Assembly: GCA_905250025.1 (NCBI GenBank)
Contig: CAJNOJ010000299.1
Span: forward strand, 1-64,000
DNA length: 64,000 nt
Reading direction: 5' to 3'
From: Adineta ricciae
Lineage: Eukaryota > Rotifera > Eurotatoria > Adinetida > Adinetidae
The notes beneath the pieces are model-generated. The model did no database searches. It was not told the DNA's origin and saw only the letters and a list, made by a program, of their open reading frames with translations. Both the position numbers and the translations under genes were made by a program. Shown one piece after another: positions 1 through 12,966 of this stretch (positions within the stretch are counted from its first letter, which is position 1; every line of letters begins with the position of its first letter).

Positions 1-162
1 GCCGTGCAGAGAGTGGCTCGATGACATAACGGAATGGTGTCAACGTAGTGGACATGACTTGTTCCACCTTGCGCAAGATAGACGGGCATGGAAAAATCTG
101 ATCCCGTAAACGGTTGGACCCAACGGGCGCCAAGCCTATGGGATATGATGATGATGATGAAC
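1..162 (+). mobile_element. 3' end of a non-LTR (LINE-type) retrotransposon
   Basis: In frame 2 the first 109 bases are open and end at TAA (107-109). The residues include W-L-D-D-I-T-E-W-C near the start and H-L-A-Q-D-R-R-A-W-K before the stop, the usual look of the extreme C-terminus of a LINE reverse-transcriptase polyprotein (WLDD..EW followed by A.DR..W). About 50 bases of UTR follow and end in a short (ATG)n run at 147-160, a common 3' tail for this class. Base composition is visibly more GC-rich than the AT-rich sequence after 165. Only the tail of the element lies in the window, so the clade cannot be named. The identification rests on motif recall. Confidence 0.7.
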
Positions 163-988
163 TTTTCATATCCTTGACATACATAAACATCACATCAATC
201 CTAATTTTAATTAAGATCATAAGTACGAACTATATAAATGCATTTGATTTAATTAATAGATTCATTTTCTTTTTGTTTTCGTTCTCATTTAACATCAAAG
301 ATATAAAAAATTCGTGTATCTTTTGAAAAACTACTTTATTTAATTGACATTTGGTTGAAATCTCATGTTGATACATTTCTTTAGGAAAATTCAAATTAAG
401 CATAATTCTATGATTTGAACGGAAACTGATGACATACATAACAAACATAGTACGCCTATTTATGGAAAAATAACTATCAAAACAACAGTAAGATACTTTA
501 TTACAAATACACTATTAGATGCATTCATAGTTATTGATAATACTAATAATAGTTTACGAAAACTACTCTTAATCATACCACTTTGTATTTTTTCTTGAGG
601 TCTATATTCAAAGTGTATATGATTATCAGGACGTTATTGTAAAGAAATTGCTGTTGGCATATGGAGAAACACGCTTAAAGAAATCAAACTTTGAATATAA
701 TATATCTAATTTAATCAACAAACAATTAATCTAATATTTAAATTCTAATAATTCTAATCATTCATAAAATATCTTTAAAAGAAATGTCCGATTAATAATA
801 TATGAACATTTATTTACAAATCGTGACTGATATAGATTAAAGATAACGAGCATGAAAGAACTTGGACGTATACAATCGAGATTGATTTAAATACTTCTGG
901 ATTAAATAATTTTATTTATATAAAAAAAGTATAATTTGTAGATTATAAATGAGATTTTCTTTTTAATATAAGAATAGAAGAAAAATCA
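163..988. other. AT-rich intergenic sequence, 3' flank of the mosaic gene
   Basis: No convincing coding region is present; the short open frames are AT-rich and lack recognisable motifs. A TTTATT (AATAAA on the minus strand) near 909-914 lies about 75 bases beyond the stop codon of the minus-strand gene and could be its poly(A) signal. Confidence 0.5.
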
Positions 989-3900
989 TTAAAAGATTAT
1001 CTGAAAGATTATGTTAATTGAAAATGATAATATATACTGAATATAGGAATTTTTGAACACAATTAATCCACCCGATGTAAAATTTTGTGTGTGTGATGTT
1101 TGGAATGTTAGTGTACTTATTGTTGATGATTTTATTTCATCTGTCAGTTGTGAGGATTGTCTAGTGCTCAAATCTGATGATGAACTCTGATGATGTTTTG
1201 ATGTTGATGTATCAGTTTCATCAGTATAGATTGAATTTTCTGGTATAGAACTCGATTGTGTAACTGAAGTAACAGTTGAATTCATCATGGTTTGAGTCCT
1301 ATCGGATTGTGATGTAGTCATCTCTGTTGAAATTATACTTGATAAAGATAATGTTGATGGTAATTGAGTTGATCTGAGAATAATTTCGTATGTTACATTT
1401 GATTCCAATGGTGTCTTATCAAAAATATGTATGGAGTCTTCGATCAGATCACCTGTTTGTAAATGATCTATATTATGAGTAAGCCATGTATTGATAGTAA
1501 TATCTATATTATTATTTATGCGTTTTGAAGATATTAGGAGATATTGTGGATATAAATTTTGAAAAATAATATGAATAAAAGATGAATCTAATGTTTGATT
1601 ATGATTTACAATGATAATTAATCGTTGTGTAAAATAATCTATTGAATAATACTGAATGAAACTTGAAACAAGATGAACAGGAAAAGAAAGAGTAGCATTT
1701 GTACTACTATACACACGTTCTTTACCATCTAATTCATTGACAAGATAATCATATTGACTATCATTAAGTTGAGAAAGTAGAATATCGAGTGAAACAATTT
1801 TTTGTAAACGATATGTTGTTAATGAATTAATTAAAGATAGTTTAGAATCACCATTTGGATTTGTTTGTATATAAGATGCCGTAAAATTTCTGAAATATCC
1901 CTTAAAAGAGGAAAGAAATGTCCAAGTGACTATTGATGTTGTAAATGGAGATAGATCACCAAATGTAGTCGATAATTCAACATTGAACCGTTGTTCTTTA
2001 TTGACTTTCATCCCTATGATTCGAAAATTAATCGGTAAACCTTTTTGATTATCAACAATTGTTGGTTGTCCACTAGTGATTCGAAAGTTTTCTACTAATC
2101 CATATCCATTATTTGTAATAATTACGGCAAGAATAAATGGTTGTGAAGCAATGGATTCGTTTGAAAGTGGATCAAGACCGATAATATTTTGTTCAAGAAA
2201 ATATGCGATATCAAGACGAGCTTCTGGTTCTACAAAAATTGAATCTGGTTGAAGAGTTATGTTAACAACTTCTCCATCGATTGTATATGAAAGTTGACCA
2301 CCTACTCTATATAGAGTAGTTTGTATAGGTGCAGCAGATGAATATGGAATAAGTAACCAATTCATTTGACCAGTACCACCAGGAAGTAAATTTGTATTGT
2401 ATAGATCGCCAGTGATTTGTGGATCACCAATACTAAATCTATCAGTTGCATTGGTTTGATTTTCTGTATAAACTATCAAAGTAACATGGATATTATATAA
2501 TGTATCTCCACCACTATTATCGATTATTAATTCAGCATTAAAACCTTGTCGAGTAATTGTGAATTGTTGTAAAATTCTAATAGTGACTGTTGCACAAACA
2601 CCGATAGGAGAATCACTAAAAACTTTTAGATAATTGTTAAAAATATTCAATTGTGCTTCTATTATATTTGAGTAACCTAATGAATATGTATAATTCGTGT
2701 CTCTATAATATTGTGATAAACGTCTATCAAATTCAGATCGATTCATAAAAGGAAGATAATTATTTGCTAAACTATTCGATTCATTAATACCCAATGAATA
2801 AAAAGATATTGTTCGATTATAATATAAAATACGATCGTGAGTTTGAGTTCGATTAACACATTGATGTGGAATTAATATTAAATCATTATATTCTTGTATA
2901 CTTATCAAATAACCTTCATCACTTGTTAATTGTTGTGATCGACGAAATGCATCTTCCCATGAATCATCAACACAATCGAGATCAAGCCAATCTGCATTTC
3001 CATAACCGAGGATAAACATTTCTCGAAAATTATCCATAATAGGAATGATAGATGCTAATTGAGATTTTGCAATTTCTGCATCATTGCTAAGAGAACGTCG
3101 TTTTCGTTGTTCGGAATTTGAAATTAAAGATAAACAATCGCCAACAATATCTTTGAAGCAGATTATTTCTCCAAGCCATGGTATTTTTCGAAGTAATTGT
3201 TTTAATTCATTGCTACAATCCACAAATTCACTCAATATGTTTAACACCGTTAATATTGCGCTTAAGATACGTGTTACATTAGATGTGGACGATGACGCAG
3301 TGTAGTTATAAAGCTTCCATAGCATATTAATTGCTATATGAAATAAGAAAACGACACATGGTGATTTTCGCTACATTATTTTCTAGTCTGAGTTAATATG
3401 AGATTATTATAACATTCAATTTCTTTTCAAAAAATAAAGGTTACTCAAACTCTAACTGTATAGATGATTATGTTGAGACAGAAAAGCAATAAGGGATGAT
3501 AAGAGTCTATGTAATGTCGCCAATATTTCTTTTCGCCAACAGTAGTTTCGCCAATGACGAGTTTCCTGGCGAAAATTATCCGTTAAGTGAGTCATTAATG
3601 TAAAATCTAGCTTAAGTTCAATATCTTTGAGGGTGAAGGTGAGTTCCGGTTATTGTGAGATAAGAAGTAATAGGAAATGAACACGTTGATAGTGTTCAAA
3701 GATACGGACAGACATAACGCTGCTTCTCAGTTAAATATATATCATTAGAAGTGAAATAAACAGAGATCATATAGTAAAATATCATATAAAGCCTTTTCAC
3801 TGTCTGTTCATATGTATAATAGGCTCATTTTAGTTTTTCAAAAGCCATATTTAGTATGATACTGTTTAGTTAGAATATTATCTGTGATTAGCGAAATCGC

Positions 3901-6900
3901 AGTTGAATTTCGCCGAAAAGATACAATCAAATCTGATATCTGAATTCGCCAATCGGCGAAGAGGAATATTGGCGACGATAGACTAGTCCGATGAGAACAT
4001 CTGGGCTAAAACAAATGGTCACATTTATGAACTAGAAGAAATATTACTTACTACAGTGGTAAATTTCCTTTGCCGCTTCCAATAGATGTATAACTTCCTT
4101 TGCCACTTCCCTTCGATGTGTAGCTTCCTCTTCCACTTCCCTTCGATGTGTAGCTTCCTCTTCCACTTCCACTGAAGGTATATGAAGGCGTGAACCAATA
4201 CATTCACGGATACTATTCACACAACTTTCGCATGTTGAGCTTTTAGATAGAAAAGATATGACTTGTGTTATTATACTGTCACTATTGTCTCCGCCACCTA
4301 AATAAATTTCGTTTCCCCAAGTACCTTCACCGTTTCCATTTCCTCCAGAACCCAAATAATTTCCATTACCCCACATATCTATAATATTCTGCCCACTACC
4401 TGAAATATTTACTGTACTATATCCACCTCTAATCCATTCGTTTGGAGATGTAATATATTGAAGTAATGACTTAATATACTTAAATACAGGAAGATGTCCA
4501 TCGATACGACGTAAGCCAGCACAAAAATAGGAAGCTTCAAATTTTGCTACAACTTCCGTAAGTGATTCGCGTTTTACTCGATGATTACTAAGATGTTCTA
4601 TCATCACTGCAATGACAATTGACGAATTAGCTTCTATACTGCTACTAATTGTTTCTCTAATGGAAAATTTGAAATTTGAAATAGAATCTGGCAAATAGAA
4701 TTGAAAATTATCTAAGCGAATAAGACCATAGTTAGTAAAAGTCAAATCAATTTGAGTTATATTCTCATTCTTTGCCAATTCATCAAGATCAATAATCGTC
4801 GGCGAAATTACAAGTACAGGTGCAGGAACATAAGCTACATATTCCGCTTCTAATGATATACTATACGTTTGTTCAAGTGAAACTTTAGTAACTGAAAAAG
4901 TATATGAAACAAAGATACGTTGTAGAAAGATAACAATGTCTTGATTAAATGTTGTATCTCGATCAATTCTTATAATAGTTTGATATGATGAATGTTTTAA
5001 TGCTTGAGCTCGAATATCATAAATACCTGCTGTAAGTGTTATAGTAGCATATCCTGTTTGATTACTCTGAAGAATGTATTTTTCATTAAGAAATTGATTG
5101 GTTATTGTAATAGTTACATTAGGTAAATTGACTGGATTATTACCAAAATAAGAGAATTCATCTTTACAAACAAAATTTATATCAAATAATGTTCTATTAC
5201 TTCCAATAATAGTCAATTCGATATTGAATGATTGAGATATCGAATATGTAAGATCTCGAACTGATCCTCGCACATTAAATACGCTTAATGGTGCTGAATC
5301 GGGTATTTGAATTAACAAAATAAATGAAGCATTTTCAGATTTATTGACTTTCGGAATATTTGTTGTTAGAACAGATATATATGTTTGATTCGGTAAAGTA
5401 ACTGTTAAAGGTCCTAAAGGAAATGAGCCCGTATTAAAAACTGTGATTGATAAAAACTTTTGTGAATTTCGAGAAGTAATCAAATTCGTCAATGTTGGAT
5501 TTATAGTAAAATATGCACGATCAGCGATTACATTGACTGGAAAAGAAAGTACAATTGATTTGATAATTTCATTTTTAAATGTAAAAACAAGATAACCTGA
5601 ACCACTTTGATTAAATTGAATATTGATACTAATAGAACAATTCGTTAATGGAGGAATATTTGTTAAATTACAATTTGACGATGAAAGATTATAAAATGAT
5701 ACGACATTTTTAGGACTAGTTAATGAATATGTTAAATTATCAATTGAATAGTTGCAAGGATTTGATATTATGGCAACAGATGAAAATGAATTCATATATA
5801 TCTCGCCTGCATGCATCTGTAATGTATCTACAGTTAATATTTGAACTTTTAAACCCAAAAGTGTCAAATAATCTTGAAAATTATTAGTTTTCCAATCAGC
5901 TGGATGTTGACCACCTACATACAACGTTCCGTATTCATTAGACAAAGGTGTATAATATGCAGTAAATGTATTTGTTGTCGGTGGAATTTGTACTGAGGGT
6001 AGCTCTCGGCGAACATTACCAATAGAAATCCATACATTTGCTTGTAGATTATCTAATCGTAATGTTTGATTATCATATCGATGAATTTGTCCATCAATGA
6101 TCAATTTAGACAGAATTCCAGTTAAACTTTCATGTGATTGTCGAAAATGAACAGTTACATTGTATGTAGGAGGAACAATTAATGAGAATGTTTGTTGATC
6201 AATAACACCAGTTGATGTTTGTAAAACACGAACATTTATAGTATAATCAATGATAGAAGCAATTGCTGATGACCATTCTATAAGTGAAGAGAATAAATTG
6301 ATTGTTAATCCACGTGGAATATTTCCAGTTAATGACCATTCTAATGGGGATTCACCTTGTAAAAGATATTGAGAAAGTGATAAATTAAATGATGACATTT
6401 CTATTATTGTAAAATTTGGTATTATCATTAGACGAGGTGGAATTGGTAATGTTGAACAATTTGTACCAGAATATGGATAATAACAACGACAAGTACCCAT
6501 AATACATTGACCATGATTGCAACCAGTTGATGGACAACTTGGTAAATATCGATATGTTAAAGTATTTAGTGAAGTAATACTCACATTGTTTTGTAATATA
6601 GAAATTGTAAGAGTATCAGCTGAATGAGAATTTAAAATACAACTCATTTGTTTATTATTGATAAAAGTGGCGGAAATCAATATTGATTGATTATTACTAT
6701 CAATTAGTTGACAAAATGATGAAACATTTTGAAAATTATCACCATACAATGTTAAATCTGTTCTATTCGTCAATTCTAAACTTGATGTTGGAGAAATTGA
6801 AAAAACAATTGGAATTTGTGTACAATTCGGTCCATAATATCCATTATGACAATATTGACATAATGATCCATAAACACGTGTATCATCAATACAATTGCAT

Positions 6901-9900
6901 GTAGCTAATGAATAATTGCATTGTGCTTGACCATGAATACATATTGGACATGAAATACATAATGGATAAGCAAAAAGATTCGACGCACATTTGTCACATG
7001 AATCTCCTGAATAGATAGAGTTACATGAACATGTTTCATTACCAATACAAGAGCCATGATTTGTGCAATTATTTCGTGTTTGACAACTCCATTGACTTGA
7101 TATTATAAATGCCGATGTTGCTAACGAACCAACTCGAGATTCATTCAATGATAAAGTTACATATTGGTTTGTAGTTGAACAATTTAGAAGAAGATAAAGT
7201 GATATTGTTTGATTTGAAAATGCAGATAAATTCGTAATTGATGAAGGAATAAATGAATACTGTTGAATACATGGTATATCGTAAATTAAATTCATTGTAA
7301 TATTGATCAAATCAAAATTACCCGGATTTGTGATAGTTAGAAAATCCGATATATTATTTGTATAAGATGTATATAACCAATATGACCATTGTGAAATGGC
7401 AATACGAAGATTTTCAACCCATAAAATACTTTGTGCTTCTGGAGATGAATCATAAGCTGGATGTGATCCTGCAATTTCCAATGATCCAACAAATGAATTA
7501 CTTGCGAAATAATATCTACCAAAATAATAACCTTGATCATCAACTGTTATTATGGTTTGTAATGAACGATTCAACCAAATTTTTACTGAAACATTTCCTC
7601 GAGTTGCATTAATTGAATATTCAAGATTCGAAGCTGTATTTAAAGATATGAATTGATTTGCACGTCTCCATTCAATTGTTGCGTTGTAAGAAGGTAGAAT
7701 TTGAATGATGACAGAAAGATTCGTTGTACCCATTACATTGGTGACAAAAACAGTAAAGTTATAGTTATTTAATGATGCCAATGCAGAATATATATTCAAA
7801 ATACCTGTCGTTTCATTTAAATAAAGATGATTATTGTAAAAGTCAATCATCGGATTGAATTGATCAATTTGAAAATAATAATGAAATGGTAAATCACCCG
7901 ACACTTTATAAGAAGATATGTTAATTGTCATTGAATCGAATTCATGGATGATAAAAACAGGTAATTGACTGAATATCGGTGGTGGAGACGACAGTTCACA
8001 TGATGATCCATAATAAGGTGAATTACAAAGACATGAACGAAATTGGCAACGTCCATTTGGATAACAATTTGTAGAATTAGGACACGTTGAACTCACCTAA
8101 AATAACAATATTAAAAATTTTAAGAATAACGACTTTATTAATGTAACTCACCGATAATTGAAAAGTTGAATACGTTTGCTCAGTTCCGTTAATCATCAAT
8201 CGAAGAAACCAATTGACAGAGGTATCGAGTGTTTTGAAAGGAATCTTACAAATAATAGTCGAATCATTAATGATTAGGGCAGAAACAATAGATGCATTTC
8301 TGTTAATGGTATCAGAAAAATATTTACACGATCTCGAACCTATGAATTCAGTTGAATTGAAGTTTATCCCGTAGACAGTTATATTCATATCACCAATATC
8401 ATCGATTGTCGCAGGACTAATTGATTGAATTATTGGATACGGTAAACAAGAAGGACCAAATCTATTTTCTTGACATTTATCACATATTTCACTAGTGTAT
8501 CCATATTCACACATACACGAACTGTTACAGGTTCCATTACTCTGACAGAACATGAAGCAAGGTAAGCATTTACGAGTTCCACTGGATGTATTTGTGACAA
8601 CGAAAAAATAATCAGTGTCGCATTGATCACAATGGTCGCCTGTATAACCTTGAGAACACTCGCAACTTCCAAAATGGCATTTACCAAACGAACAGGAACC
8701 ATTGCTTGGACACGTAGTCTGGATCGAAATAGAACAAAGACACATAGAATATGCACGGTTAACCCATGTAGTACCATTATCGAGCGAGAGCGAAACATAA
8801 ATGTCATGAAATTCTGTATAATTTGACAGCGCACAGACCACCGATGAAGTATTGGCAAATATTGCTTCAGTAGTCCAAACATTCGACGGAAAAACAGATG
8901 ATTGGAATTGGCATAAAACATGATGTATAGATGAAAAATAGAAGTAAGCACCATTCAACACAATATCGACACCATCTCGTGCTGAAAGGTCACTTGCAAT
9001 TCTAGGCTGCACAGAGAATAGTTGTGTGTCATTGGTACATTGTTGGGCATAATAACCAGGCTGACATTCTTTACAGAAAATACCTGCAGAACGGATGAAA
9101 ATATCACAACCACACGTATTGTTTCCACGATCACAGTTCACATTCGAATATTGACGATGACCACATGGATAACAATCGGGATAATTCAAATATCCTACAT
9201 CACATGTTGAACAATTTTGACCATCATATTCTACGTTACAATTACATTCTCCCATATGCCATATTCCATGATCATTACAAGTATTTAATTCCGAACTGTT
9301 CGGCCACATTGTCATGTTTGTTATCGAATTCATTGATAGTTTTCGATTAAGCTCTTGAATGACACAATCTTGTTCAATTACATAATCAAACAACGATATT
9401 GATCGAATCAATACACCTCCTAACGCTGTGGATTGATTATAGAGGTTTGGCTCCCAACCTATTCGCACGTTACCTTGACTAGTGTTGTAGGGTCCATTAG
9501 TCCGTGTTATACATGTTGCCTGTTGGTAATCTCGATACACACATAGCTTTGCACTCATATGATCATATGTGACACATATTTGATGAAAAACACCATCAAA
9601 AAGTGTGTCTGGTCCCACGAAGAACCAATTATTGTCTAATCCATAACACGTTCCAGATATTTCGATAAGTACATCACTAATAATACGTATTCCGAAATGT
9701 TTATTACATCCTCCATTCCATGTTGATTTAGGTGAACCAATATCCACGATGATATCGCCAGCACTCAAGTCACTAGCACGAAAATAAGCACAAACACTGC
9801 GACTACTGTCACCGCTGATATTTGTATTAGCATCAACATATGTGAAATAAGTGGTTTGATCTGATGAAGGCATTGTCCAGAATGAAATGCAGTTTGAACC

Positions 9901-11087
9901 TAAATAATAGAAAAAATAAATAAGTAAAAACTAATTAGCCGAAAAATTGTGATTATTGTCAAGACTTACCTCTAGATCGGCAACCACGTAATTGAATATC
10001 ATCAAGAGCAAAATCAGCTCCATATCCACCTGGTGCATTTGAAATTATTAATAAAACTACAGAAGTTGTTGGTGCAATAAATGACAAACCATATTCAAGC
10101 CAATTCAATGTATTATATTCAGATAAAGGACCACTATCTATTTGTGCCAGTAAAGTATTACCAATTGATGGAGATCGAACTTGGAATAAGACATTTGGTT
10201 TCAACTGATTGAATCCAGATCTAACGACATTAGCCATCCAGACGGAAAGTTGATAACGATTACCGATAATCAGATCAGTTACTGTATAATTGTAAACTTG
10301 ACCAGTTTGATAGTTTGCATTGACCAATAACATGTAACCACCTGCGTCACCCGTGTGATCTCGTGCTGAATTATGCCATGAACTATAATCGTTAGGGACT
10401 GAATTGACAAAAGCAAAATAACCGTCAGGTATAGCACCCGAAAAAGTCTGATAGTATGTTGTTGTGAAGCCAAAATCGTTAGGAGTTGCATTCGAATATT
10501 GTGGACTGCCGGCACCAAATGTGATAGACACAATGGGCGTGGAATTAGTCAATTCAGTATCATTGCAGAGATTAGTAGATTCTATTAATAAAAAAAAGAA
10601 AGAAATGTTAATATAATTGAGACGTTCATTCAAGCGAATCTTGAACATACGAATTTCACATGTTGTACCAATATAATCACTCGGACACGTGCAAGTACCA
10701 TCACTGTTGCATGTTGCACCGTTCTTGCATTCAGGATTACATATAGCTAAAATAAAAGCGCAAATTTGAGCTTTAGCTGCTAACAAAATCTGAATAACAT
10801 CTATTTAATGTTGGTTTCCTTTCTGTTTCTCATGAAAATCGTTTCGAATTTCTTTAAATATTTGGAATAAGTATCACCGCAGGGGGATTGCGAATCTAAA
10901 AAAGATCTATGAGAATCCGACGAGATTGTCACTATCAGAAATTGGTTCCTTCCATGTTTTTTATAAACTGTCTTGCACGATATTCTGAGCATAATACATT
11001 AAAAAATATGCACGTTAACTCTACTATCCACTTACCATGAACATTGCAAAAGAATATTGAATAGAAGAGTAGGACAATCATATACAT
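989..11087 (-). CDS. giant secreted or GPI-type mosaic surface protein (EGF, LamG-like, TIG, bacterial-like modules)
   Basis: Six exons join in frame: 11087-11036, 10746-10651, 10581-9970, 9899-8152, 8096-4052, 3333-989 (8898 nt, 2965 aa). All junctions are GT-AG and the phases agree. Start is ATG 11087, followed by a signal peptide (MYMIVLLFYSIFFCNVH). Order: EGF (~18-50); a jelly-roll-like module ending in ...GGYGADFALDDIQLRGC (~60-250); LamG/concanavalin-like (~255-450); EGF and TIG modules (~455-836); EGF, putative-Ig (He_PIG-like), TIG and a second Ig-like domain (~837-1480); repeated beta-sandwich regions; Gly/Asn/Ser-rich linker (~2120); a conserved beta-rich block (~2400-2680); Ser/Thr-rich stalk (~2845-2930); C-terminal hydrophobic tail with no cytoplasmic residues, suggesting a GPI anchor. 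Probably extracellular adhesion or recognition. Exact function unknown. The gene model is well supported; the individual domain names are less certain. Confidence 0.8.
3514..3978. mobile_element. MITE-like palindromic insert in the last intron of the mosaic gene
   Basis: The ends are inverted repeats. GTCGCCAATATT then TCTTTTCGCC begins at 3516, and the reverse complement of 3955-3976 matches it over 22 bases with two mismatches. Flanking AGTCTAT (3504-3510) and ATAGACT (3978-3984) extend the symmetry after a small gap. TA dinucleotides at 3512-3513 and 3979-3980 could be the target duplication, but this is not certain. TTCGCC and GGCGAA recur inside (3533, 3548, 3568, 3909, 3945, 3954), including a compact hairpin at 3945-3959. 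No coding capacity. It accounts for most of the 718-nt intron 3334-4051, which is about ten times longer than most of the gene's other introns. Confidence 0.65.
4070..4170 (-). repeat. 30-bp minisatellite at the 3' end of exon 5 of the mosaic gene
   Basis: About three and a half copies of a 30-bp unit lie just before the exon's splice donor. In the chosen frame they read as E/V-rich (EATHRREVEE) repeats. In the next frame they read as Gly/Ser-rich (GSGRGSYTSK) repeats that resemble the Gly/Ser linker encoded slightly upstream. All three frames are open. The E/V frame gives the correct phase (1) for joining to exon 6 at 3333. Confidence 0.7.
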
Positions 11088-11726
11088 TGTTGCAGTAACA
11101 ATTATGAAATTATATTTGAAATACGATTAGAAATAACGTTAAGATCAATTTATAGAGTAAATCAAATCTAGAAAAAAAAATAATTACTTCCTTCCTTATT
11201 TTTCCTGCAAGAGAAAAAAATCGTCTATGCATTAAATATAATTTACGTCTAGTGAATCATCATAAATATAGAATTTCTTTTATTCAATGTACGACAACGC
11301 CTCCCTTTTATTAAATAACTCAGTGGGGATTCTAATAATGAGACGCATTTAGAAACTTTTGAAACATTCATCTTTTTCTTCTATTGAATAAATATCATTT
11401 GACGGAATAAAAGAAAAATAATGTTCTTATATTCGAAAATGTGTCGCATTCGCTTTGCCGACAATTAAAATTGTACTAACAAATTATTTGATCATCATTG
11501 TTTTGAGAGTATATATAATGGTACGGATGATCATATTTGGAAAATATTTAAATATCATAGATAAACTTTAATACTTAAATTACCAATATTTATAAACAAA
11601 CTCGATAGAAGATATTCGATTCTTCTAATTGAAATGTGAGAAAAAAAATTATCTAAAAGAATTTTATTGGTGCATAAGATTAAAATCTAAAGATTGTTAG
11701 AAATATATGATTAATCATTAAAAAGA

Positions 11727-12110
11727 TTAAAAGAAATCATAAAGATTTCCTAAATCATCAATAAATAATCCTTGAGGATGGATTAATCGTCCATTTACAT
11801 TTTCAAAACTAAATTTATCAGCAATGATATTACCGAATTGTGAATCTTTCATCTGTTTTACTATTCGATGATAACACCAATCTGATATAGAAATTGAATC
11901 ATTTTTGTCAACGAATATATAACTAAGTTCTTATTATGCAACTACTCTTCCTTGTGTGTCATTTTCATAATATTGTCTTATTTCTGATATTCGATAATTA
12001 ACAACATATAGATTATGATTATCATCAATAGTTAAAGACCAACAATCAATATTCGAAATAATTATTTCTTGATTTTTATGTTTATGAAGAAGGCGACTAC
12101 ATTCTTTCGA
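11727..12110 (-). pseudogene. decayed NHL-repeat (beta-propeller) fragment
   Basis: One minus-strand frame reads IDCWSLTIDDNHNLYVVNY, then GRVVA, two consecutive stops (11931-11936), YIFVDKNDSISISDW, and HPQGLFIDDLGNLYDF before a final stop at 11727-11729. These are recognisable NHL-type units (P.G..D..G.LYV.D). The tandem stops and the missing glycines after GRVVA show that it is inactive. No start or splice structure is visible. It lies between two well-formed genes that are transcribed away from it. Confidence 0.6.
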
Positions 12111-12966
12111 GAATATCGACTTTGTGAATTGTTATGTATAAATGTAAAATCTTTCGAGTTCCATCACACGAACTTTCAATCGTCATTTTTCTCAATGTGC
12201 AAAACATGAAGTCCGTAACATGAATTGGCGTAAATGATGATTAAAAAAAGCATTCATACATTCAAATTAGGATTTAAAAGCAACAAGAATACTAACGATA
12301 ATTTACTTAAAAGGTCACTCATTTTATTTAGAAAATCATTTTAATATCTCTCAACTAACAATGATTGTACGAAAATGAATGTATATTGCATTTGTTTGAC
12401 TCCCCCGCGAAGCCACATGTCTCTCCATATTGTCAAAAATAAACTATTGAAGCTTCTCGACTCCAAGAAATGTTTTTCACTCTGTTGAGACAAAAAAAAA
12501 GTGACAAAGCAATCTCCGTTACCAATTTACGTTATAAACAGTTTGACAGAACGCAATAAAATATGTCTTCCATCCATCTCGCTTTCTATTGGAAGGCCAT
12601 AGTTTTCAAAATATTAATCCTAGCGACTGGGAAAAAACCCAGTGCAATACTATCAGAGTGAATTATATATCAAATCGAGTACTATAGGTAGATACAGTTT
12701 GTATTCTTTTACGAAGACTTATCGAACAGCAGAAAATGTGAAGATTTTTATAATAATTATTAGTGCTGTATTGAGTGTATATGCTATACACGAAAGTTCT
12801 TTGTCTTCATTCACAGATACTTTCCAGGTGTCTTTTAGACTGAATATTCCGAAAATTAGTTCGACTCTTGAAAGAGAAAAAGAATAAATGTGAGAAATTC
12901 TTAGTTTTTCAATCGCTCCGTTCCTTCTTTCTCTTCTAGACAACAAACCTTTCATCGATAAATATA
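12111..12966. other. intergenic sequence, 5' flank of the large GTPase gene
   Basis: No gene is recognised. This sequence separates two divergently transcribed genes and probably holds the promoter of the plus-strand GTPase. Short open frames at 12642-12955 on both strands overlap each other and carry no motif. Confidence 0.4.

Noticed and set aside
8430..8954. A 174-codon open frame on the minus strand inside the mosaic gene
   Set aside because: It overlaps the EGF/TIG-encoding exon in another frame and has no motif; a shadow frame.
989..11087. Bacterial contamination as the source of the bacterial-like modules
   Set aside because: The modules share exons and reading frame with EGF and TIG domains and are separated by 55-70-nt GT-AG introns; composition matches the neighbours.
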